Below, one piece after another: positions 8,137 to 13,317 of a DNA stretch of 13,317 bases (the stretch's first letter is position 1; each line of letters starts with the position of its first letter). A program made the position numbers and the translations under genes. Location: contig CALAQT010000198.1 in the NCBI GenBank assembly GCA_937888775.1, forward strand, positions 1 to 13,317, given 5' to 3'. The notes beneath the pieces were generated by a model. That model had not been told where the DNA came from. It saw only the letters and a program-made list of their open reading frames with translations, and made no database searches. This stretch comes from an uncultured Actinomycetes bacterium. Its GTDB lineage: Bacteria; Actinomycetota; Thermoleophilia; Solirubrobacterales; Solirubrobacteraceae.

Positions 8137-9240
8137 TCACCACCGCAGCAGGGCCGCGATCTGACCGTGCGCGAGCAGCGCCGCGGACTCATGACGCAGC
8201 ACGGCCACCCCGATCGAGTGCTGTGCGGCCAGCGCGAGGACGTGCTCGCCGGCGTCGACCGGGGTGAGCGGCTCGCCGTCATCCGCGCAGCGACCGTCGC
8301 TCGAAGCTGACAGCCGGCCGCAGCGCGTGCACAGCCCGGCGGTGAGGCTCGACTGGTCGGCGAGCAGCATCAGCTCGACGCGCTGTTCGCGCAGGGCCAC
8401 CAGGACGTCGTCGAGCCCCGCCGCGGCGGCGCCGCCGGTCCCCAACGAGTCCTCCAGGCGCGAGATCAGCGTGCGCTCGCGCTCGTGCTCGGCGGCTTCG
8501 ACGACCGGGCTCACCGCACGCGCGATCTCCTCCACCTCCGCGTGCTCCAGGTCTTGCCTGATCACCCCCGCGACGCGGTCTCGCAGATCGCGATGCAGGT
8601 CCGCCTCGACGACCGGCCACAGCTCGTCGGAGGCGACGATCGCAAGGTGCTCGAAAGGGCGACGCTGGTGTGCGCGCAGCAACAGCTCGTCGGCGTGGCG
8701 CACATGCTGGGCGACCTGCTGCTCGATGCCGCGCTGGAAGCGCGCCTGCGACATGCCGCCCTGCGAGTGGCGCGCGTGCAGATCGTCCTCGATTGCAGCG
8801 AACTGGACCAGCCCCTCCGGCCCGCCGCGGAACAGTCGCGCCGTGCGCCTGCCGAACACGGCCACGCCCCAGTCTCCCGCTGCGGTCATGGCCGCGAGCG
8901 GCTCGAGCCACGGCACGGTGTCGACGACGGCCAGCGGCTCGACCGGCTCGGGCAGCGGAACGATCTCGAGCGCCCCGGTCGCGGCGCACGAGAAGATCGC
9001 GATGCCGCGCGCACCGCGCACGAGCTCGGGCTGATCCTGCAGGGCTTGGCGCACGCGTTTGGCGTCAGCGTCGTGAGCGCCGGCGCGCGAGAGCAACGCC
9101 GACAGCTCCGTATCACGCTCGGCTGGGGTCGGGAAGCGGCCGGGGTCCAGATCGAAGTACACGCTCAGCACGGGCTGCCCGTCGCTTTCCAGCCGCGCCA
9201 GTCGCTCGAGCGCCTCGGACGGGAGAGCGATGAGTGCCAT
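8137..9240 (-). CDS. baeRF/Vms1-like (eRF1-related) putative peptidyl-tRNA hydrolase
   Basis: A 367-residue protein of the bacterial eRF1-like (baeRF, Vms1/ANKZF1) group. The central domain contains HSQGGMSQARFQRGIEQQ (about 159-175), the GGQ-like loop which in Vms1-type proteins cleaves peptidyl-tRNA on stalled ribosomes. The N-terminal part (VLSVYFDLDPGRFPTPAERD) has the actinobacterial baeRF style. A small Cys cluster follows (C304, C307, C318; CTRCGRLSASSDGRC), possibly a zinc knuckle, then a C-terminal segment (VLALAAQHSIGVAVLRHESA) like eRF1 domain 3/L7Ae. A role in ribosome rescue is inferred from the family. The start at 9240 (MALIALPSEALERL) suits the domain; an in-frame ATG at 9276 has a better ribosome site (GGGAG) and would add 12 residues. 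It lies just outside the right att repeat, downstream of the acyltransferase on the same strand. Confidence 0.78.
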   Translation of the reverse strand: MALIALPSEALERLARLESDGQPVLSVYFDLDPGRFPTPAERDTELSALLSRAGAHDADAKRVRQALQDQPELVRGARGIAIFSCAATGALEIVPLPEPVEPLAVVDTVPWLEPLAAMTAAGDWGVAVFGRRTARLFRGGPEGLVQFAAIEDDLHARHSQGGMSQARFQRGIEQQVAQHVRHADELLLRAHQRRPFEHLAIVASDELWPVVEADLHRDLRDRVAGVIRQDLEHAEVEEIARAVSPVVEAAEHERERTLISRLEDSLGTGGAAAAGLDDVLVALREQRVELMLLADQSSLTAGLCTRCGRLSASSDGRCADDGEPLTPVDAGEHVLALAAQHSIGVAVLRHESAALLAHGQIAALLRW

Positions 9241-9394
9241 GCAATGCAACCTAGGATCCCGCCGGGCAGCCGCCATCGTTGCGCTCCCGCAGGCGGCAGT
9301 CGGGTTTCTACGCGTCGCCCGAGTCGAGCAGCGGGCAGATGACGATCTCCCAGCACCGGGGCACCGGCGGCGGCGCTGGCGTAGACGACCGCAG

Positions 9395-10249
9395 CTACGA
9401 TCGCCGCCGGGGCCTTGGCAGGCGCCCCAGCAGTCGCCGGCGCGACTTCCGGCGCCTCACCTTCAGCGGCTCGATCAGGCCGAGCAGGCGTGTCTCGGAT
9501 CTCGCCCGGCGGCGAGCGAGGAGGCCACCGCCGAGCCCGAGCGCCGCGAGCGCGGCGAGGATCAGGCCTGGGGTGGACAGCTCGCGGCGGTACTCCTGCT
9601 GGACGGCCGGCCACACTTCGCGGTCGACCAGCTCGCTGACGGCGTCGGCGCGACCCGCGAGCCGCGCGGGCTCGATCGCCGGCAGGAACGCGACCTGCAC
9701 CCGCCGGGGCTTGGGCAGCGGCCCGAGCCACAGCCGCTGCGTGCCGGCGATCGCCGCGGGGACGATGGGCGCGCCGGTCATCAGCGCCAGCCTGCCGGCA
9801 CCATGGTGGGGAGAGCCGAGCGCGTGGGGATCCTCCACCCTGGTGCCCTCGGGGAAGACCACGAGCACATCGCCCTGCTCGAGGACCAGCCTGGCGGTCT
9901 TCAGGGCCTCGGCGTCCGACTCGCCGCGAAGCACCGGGAAGGCCCCGAGGCGTAGGAACAGCCAGCCCAGCAGCCCCCTGAACAGCTCTGCCTTGGCCAT
10001 GTAGCGCACGTGGCGACGTGTCGAGATCCCGACGAAGAACGCGTCGAGGAAGCTCTTGTGGTTCGGCGCAACGATCGCGGACCCGCTGACCGGGATGTGC
10101 TCGCTCCCGGATATGCGCATGCGAAACCACAGCCGCAGTGCGGGTGTCAGCAGGAAGCGGACGAGGGCGTAGAGCGGGTTCAGCACACCCTGCTCGCGCG
10201 CCCGCTGGTGTGCCCTTGCGAGATGCGAGTGCTCGCGTTGGTCGGTCAT
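9395..10249 (-). CDS. PlsC-type 1-acyl-glycerol-3-phosphate acyltransferase family protein
   Basis: A 284-residue lysophospholipid acyltransferase family protein. The catalytic HX4D box is present as NHKSFLD (His64, Asp69), and the substrate-binding block as FPEGTR (132-137). A hydrophobic patch (ALVRFLLTPALRLWF, 28-42) precedes the core and should sit at the membrane. Members transfer acyl groups to lysophosphatidic acid or related lipids in phospholipid synthesis; the exact acceptor cannot be told here. After the conserved domain (to about residue 215) comes a predicted membrane helix (LILAALAALGLGGGLLA, 229-245) and a strongly basic tail rich in Arg and Lys. This extra C-terminus is beyond the standard domain and may bind acidic lipids or nucleic acid. 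The start at 10249 has only a weak ribosome site. It is divergent from the acyl-CoA synthetase. Confidence 0.88.
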   Translation of the reverse strand: MTDQREHSHLARAHQRAREQGVLNPLYALVRFLLTPALRLWFRMRISGSEHIPVSGSAIVAPNHKSFLDAFFVGISTRRHVRYMAKAELFRGLLGWLFLRLGAFPVLRGESDAEALKTARLVLEQGDVLVVFPEGTRVEDPHALGSPHHGAGRLALMTGAPIVPAAIAGTQRLWLGPLPKPRRVQVAFLPAIEPARLAGRADAVSELVDREVWPAVQQEYRRELSTPGLILAALAALGLGGGLLARRRARSETRLLGLIEPLKVRRRKSRRRLLGRLPRPRRRS

Positions 10250-10448
10250 CGCGCCGCCGCGAGCCGGCGCGCGGCCGGCGGGGCGGCGGGGCCGACCCGG
10301 GTCATCGCTGTGTCTCCGTCATGTCACCCGAGCCTTGCAGACGCCGGCGACGGCCCTGCAGCGCGGCGGCCGGTCCCGTAAAAACCCGCACGGCCGCTGG
10401 TAGGTATCGCCGATGCCGGCTCGTCATTCCATGCCTTAGGTTCGGGCG
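10250..10448. promoter_or_regulatory. divergent promoter region between plsC-like and acyl-CoA synthetase genes
   Basis: This 199-bp gap separates two divergent genes and should hold both promoters. The left half is extremely GC-rich; the right half is less so. I cannot pick out clear -35/-10 pairs. TTAGG just before 10441 may act as a weak ribosome site for the GTG at 10449. Confidence 0.4.
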
Positions 10449-12062
10449 GTGTCCTCTGTGGTCGTTCCGCCGAACATGCCCGACTATGACGAGGCGCGCT
10501 CACAGTTCTCGTGGGCGCAGGCGCGAGCAGAGCTCGACGGCCTGCCGGGCGGCGGGCTGAACACCGCCCACGAGGCGGTCGACAGGCACGCGGACGGAGC
10601 GCTGGCGGACACAGCTGCGCTGCGCCTCCTCGGCAAGCACGGCGTGGCGCGCGACATCACCTACGCGGAGCTGCGGCGCGAGACAGCCCGGTTCGCCAAC
10701 GTCCTGGAGTCGCTCGGCGTCGAGCGCGGGGAGCGCGTGTTCGTCCTCAGCGGCCGTATACCCGAGATGTACATCGCCGCGCTCGGCACGCTCAAGCACG
10801 GCAGCGTCTTCTCGCCGCTGTTCTCCGCGTTCGGGCCCGAGCCGATCGAGCAGCGGCTGCGGCTCGGCGACGCGCGGGTGCTGGTGACGACGCCCGCGCT
10901 CTACCGTCGCAAGGTGGCCGAGCTGCGCGCGCGGCTGCCGGGTCTCGAGCACGTGCTGCTCGCAGGCGAGGAGGCGGACGTCGCCGGAGTCCCCGACGTA
11001 CATGACCTCCGCACGCTGATGGCCTCGGTCGAGCCCTCCAGCGAGATCGCACCGACAGCCGCGGAGGACCTCGCGCTGTTGCACTTCACGAGCGGCACGA
11101 CGGGAACGCCGAAGGGCGCGATGCACGTGCACGAAGCGGTGCTCGCGCACCAGACCACCGGGCGCAGCGTTCTCGATCTCCACGCAGGCGATCGCTTCTG
11201 GTGCACAGCCGATCCCGGCTGGGTCACCGGGACCTCCTACGGGATCATCGCCCCGCTGACGCTCGGGGTGACGAGCATCGTCGAAGAGGCCGAGTTCGAT
11301 GCCGATCGCTGGTACCGCACGCTCCAGGACGAGCGCGTGACCGTGTGGTACACGGCCCCGACGGCACTGCGCATGTTGATGAGGATCGGCGCCGAGGTGG
11401 CGCACGAGTACGACCTCACCGCGCTGCGGTTCATCGCCAGTGTCGGTGAGCCGCTCAACCCCGAGGTGGTCGAATGGAGCGAGAAGGCGTTCGGCATGCC
11501 CGTGCGCGACAACTGGTGGCAGACCGAGACGGGCGGGATCATGGTCGCCAACTTCCGCTCGATGGCCGTGCGCCCGGGGTCCATGAGGCGACCCCTGCCG
11601 GGGATCGAGGCGGGCGTGGTGCGGCGCGACGCCGAAGACCGGCCCGTGCTTCAGGGCGACGGCAGCCCCGAGCTCGCCGAGGCGGGCGAGCGGGGCGAGC
11701 TCGTCCTGCGAGCAGGCTGGCCGTCGATGTTCCGCGGCTACCTCGGCGAGGAGGCCCGCTACCAACGGTGCTTCGCCGCGGACTGGTATCTGACGGGTGA
11801 CCTCGTCCGCCGCGACGAGGACGGCTACTACTGGTTCGTCGGCCGGGGCGATGACGTCATCAAGTCCGCCGGCCACCTGATCGGCCCATTCGAGGTTGAG
11901 AGCACGCTGCTGGCCCACCCGGCGGTCGCAGAGGCGGGCGTGATCGGCAAGCCGGACCCGGTGGCGGGAGAAATCGTCAAGGCGTTCGTGCTGCCCCTCA
12001 CCGGCCGCGCCGACACCGGCCCGATGAAGGCGACCCGTGCCAGGGTTCCCGTCGTTTCTTGA
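10449..12062 (+). CDS. acyl-CoA (acetyl-CoA-like) synthetase lacking its C-terminal domain
   Basis: A 537-residue member of the ANL adenylating enzymes, nearest in style to acetyl/propionyl-CoA synthetases, which activate short carboxylic acids with ATP and CoA. The adenylation motifs are intact: [10 protein letters not shown] (214-223), [11 protein letters not shown] (300-310), [10 protein letters not shown] (354-363), DWYLTGDL (445-452) and the hinge region [20 protein letters not shown] (465-484). The C-terminal domain starts normally ([20 protein letters not shown]) but homology stops after FVLPLTG (about 519). The last 18 residues look unrelated, and the region with the catalytic Lys (SGKIMRR in relatives), about 60-90 residues, is absent. 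The protein should be unable to complete the adenylation reaction. The stop lies 26 bases inside the next gene. The start is the GTG at 10449; an ATG at 10476 is possible. It could be classed as a 3'-truncated pseudogene. Confidence 0.85.
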   Translation: MSSVVVPPNMPDYDEARSQFSWAQARAELDGLPGGGLNTAHEAVDRHADGALADTAALRLLGKHGVARDITYAELRRETARFANVLESLGVERGERVFVLSGRIPEMYIAALGTLKHGSVFSPLFSAFGPEPIEQRLRLGDARVLVTTPALYRRKVAELRARLPGLEHVLLAGEEADVAGVPDVHDLRTLMASVEPSSEIAPTAAEDLALLHFTSGTTGTPKGAMHVHEAVLAHQTTGRSVLDLHAGDRFWCTADPGWVTGTSYGIIAPLTLGVTSIVEEAEFDADRWYRTLQDERVTVWYTAPTALRMLMRIGAEVAHEYDLTALRFIASVGEPLNPEVVEWSEKAFGMPVRDNWWQTETGGIMVANFRSMAVRPGSMRRPLPGIEAGVVRRDAEDRPVLQGDGSPELAEAGERGELVLRAGWPSMFRGYLGEEARYQRCFAADWYLTGDLVRRDEDGYYWFVGRGDDVIKSAGHLIGPFEVESTLLAHPAVAEAGVIGKPDPVAGEIVKAFVLPLTGRADTGPMKATRARVPVVS

Positions 12063-12465
12063 CCGCTTCAGGCGGCTGATCGCCCCGCCGGGACGCCCGG
12101 GCGAGGCGCTCGGGGTGCCCGCGTCGGGCGAGGATCTGCATGGCGAGCTGGGGCCCGTCTTCGAGCAGCTCGACGCGGTGGCCTCGCAGGCACGGGAGAT
12201 CGAGCGTGAGGCGGCCGCCGAGGTGGAGCAGCGACGCACACGGGCGCATGAGCAGGCGACCGCGATCCTCGAGCGCGCCCGCGGCCACGCCGAAGAAGAG
12301 CGGACGCGCGCGGAGCTCGAGCAGCGCGAGGAGGTCAAGAGGCGGGCGGCCGAGCTGCAGGAGGAGTCCGGCCGGGAGGCGCAGCGCATCCGCGCGGCGA
12401 GCGCGGATCGCGTGCCGGAGCTCCTCTCGGAGGTGCTGGAGTGCGTGCGGCGCAGCGGCCGCTGA
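12037..12465 (+). CDS. V-type ATP synthase peripheral stalk subunit (G/H-like), coiled coil
   Basis: A 142-residue protein with a short N-terminal part ([20 protein letters not shown]) and a long charged heptad-like helix from about 35 to 125, very rich in Glu, Arg, Ala and Gln ([20 protein letters not shown]). This is the composition of the peripheral stalk G/H subunit of V/A-type ATPases, which pairs with subunit E to hold the catalytic head against the membrane sector. The start is the GTG at 12037, with GAAGG spaced 6 bases upstream; an in-frame TGA at 12025-12027 blocks earlier starts. It overlaps the truncated synthetase by 26 bases and the next gene by 25 bases. The assignment leans on the coiled coil plus the neighbour; an F-type b-like subunit or unrelated coiled-coil protein is possible. 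Confidence 0.65.
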   Translation: MPGFPSFLDRFRRLIAPPGRPGEALGVPASGEDLHGELGPVFEQLDAVASQAREIEREAAAEVEQRRTRAHEQATAILERARGHAEEERTRAELEQREEVKRRAAELQEESGREAQRIRAASADRVPELLSEVLECVRRSGR

Positions 12466-13262
12466 CCCCCGGCTGGGTCGCAGGGAGCGTTCGTACCAGC
12501 CACATGCTCGGGCGGCGTCTCGGGCGCGACCGCGCGCTCTCGCTGGCGTCCTCTGCCTCGCTCGAGCAGGCCCTCGACGTGCTGGCTGGAAGCCCCTACG
12601 GGCGATCGGTGCGGAGAGGGATGGACCTCGCATCCGCCCAGCGCGCAGTCGCCGAGACGGCGCTCTGGCACGTGCGGGTGCTCGCCGGCTGGATGCCGCC
12701 GCGGGCAATCGATCTCGTCAGGACGCTCGCCGGGTGGTTCGAGCTGGCAAACATCGAGGACCGCCTCGACTACCTCGCCGGCGGCGCGCTGCGGGCTCCA
12801 TTCGATCTCGGCGGCCTTGCCGTCGCCGGGGATGCGCTCGCCGGGGCAGCCGGCGTCGCCGAGGTGCGAGAGGCGCTGAGGGGTTCCGCGTGGGGCGATC
12901 CCGGCGGCGAGGACCCGGCCGCGTTGCGGGTCGCGCTGCGGCTGGCATGGTCGCGCCGGGTCGTTGCGACGGTGCCGGAGGCGCGCGAGTGGGCGCTCGG
13001 CGCGGTGGCGCTGCTGTTGGCCCGGGAGCTCCTGCTCGCCGGGCGCGCGCCGGAGCAGCTGGCGGCGCTCCGTCCTCCTGTCCCCGGCGGCGCCTGGATG
13101 GGATCGCGGAGCGTCGAGGCGCTGCGCCGGGCGTTGCCGGCGGACTGCGGGTGGCCGCTCGCCGGCCTCGTGGAGCCCGATGCGCTGTGGCTCGGCGAGG
13201 CCGCCTGGCGGCACCGGGTCGAGCAGGACGCGGAGAGCCTGGCGCGCGCCACCCAGCTCGGC
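12441..13262 (+). CDS. V-type ATPase subunit C/d-like protein, 3' truncated by contig end
   Basis: A GTG at 12441 with a strong ribosome site (GGAGGT, 6-base spacer) opens a frame with no stop up to the adapter at 13263; 274 residues are visible. The protein is helical and rich in Ala, Leu, Arg and Trp: [60 protein letters not shown]. This layout, with short repeated three-helix units and W-F-E-x-x-N-I-x-D, matches the AC39/subunit C (d) family as I recall actinobacterial members. That subunit links the central rotor stalk to the membrane ring. It overlaps the stalk subunit by 25 bases, so the two are translationally coupled, and the rest of the operon (I, K/L, E, A, B, D) would be expected off the contig. 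The family call is from memory of relatives, hence moderate confidence. Confidence 0.62.
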
Positions 13263-13317
13263 AGAGATCGGAAGAGCACACGTCTGAACTCCAGTCACGC
13301 CAATATCTCGTATGCCG
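13263..13317 (+). other. Illumina TruSeq indexed adapter (index GCCAAT), not genomic
   Basis: From 13263 the sequence is the TruSeq read-2 adapter starting AGATCGGAAGAGC, followed by the 6-base index GCCAAT and the beginning of the P7 sequence ATCTCGTATGCCG. It is library sequence; the last genomic base is 13262, at a codon boundary of the interrupted gene. Confidence 0.98.

Noticed and set aside
8485..9342. A 285-codon plus-strand frame opposite the baeRF-like gene
   Set aside because: It is antisense to a gene with a recognisable GGQ-like motif, low in complexity and without family features.
10500..13298. A 932-codon open frame on the minus strand covering the synthetase and V-ATPase genes
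   Set aside because: It begins inside the adapter (its first residues MTGVQTCALPI are a well-known adapter translation), is Arg/Pro/His-rich low-complexity, and is antisense to three genes with clear motifs or ribosome sites. GC-rich DNA commonly leaves such shadow frames open.

Overview
The window is a 13.3 kb high-GC contig. It most resembles an Actinomycetota genome, probably class Thermoleophilia (Solirubrobacterales/Gaiellales-like). That placement is inferred from the GC-rich codon use, the style of the secreted proteins, the baeRF/Vms1-like protein and a V-type ATPase operon; it is not proven. Both ends are untrimmed Illumina TruSeq adapter (1-43 and 13263-13317, the latter carrying the GCCAAT index), so the genomic sequence is 44-13262 and the contig ends are artificial. 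The first and last genes are cut by these ends.

Left flank (44-1041): a truncated membrane-anchored or secreted protein of unknown function, then a complete tRNA-Met(CAT).

Putative integrative element (about 1005-8085): the 3' part of the tRNA gene, from just after the anticodon to two bases past the discriminator, is repeated at 8047-8085 (39 bp, 38 identical). This is the usual attL/attR layout of an element that uses a tRNA 3' end. Between the copies lie a broken MauE/DoxX-redoxin gene, a hipBA toxin-antitoxin pair with an AT-rich promoter, a 596-bp stretch with no convincing gene, a small unrecognised protein built from two copies of one module, a full-length phosphoenolpyruvate synthase on the opposite strand, the C-terminal end of a tyrosine recombinase (catalytic Tyr region visible, upstream part lost), and a small lipoprotein. 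No intact integrase is present, so I read this as a decayed, immobile island.

Right flank (8086-13262): a baeRF/Vms1-like protein and a PlsC-type acyltransferase on the minus strand, divergent from an acyl-CoA synthetase on the plus strand. The synthetase lacks its C-terminal catalytic domain and runs directly into the start of a V-type ATPase operon (a coiled-coil stalk subunit, then a subunit C/d-like protein cut by the contig end). Tightly overlapping starts and stops tie these last genes together.

The most interesting points are the tRNA-bounded island with its integrase relic, the duplicated-module protein at 4334-4681, and the acs/V-ATPase junction, which is either a real deletion or an assembly join.
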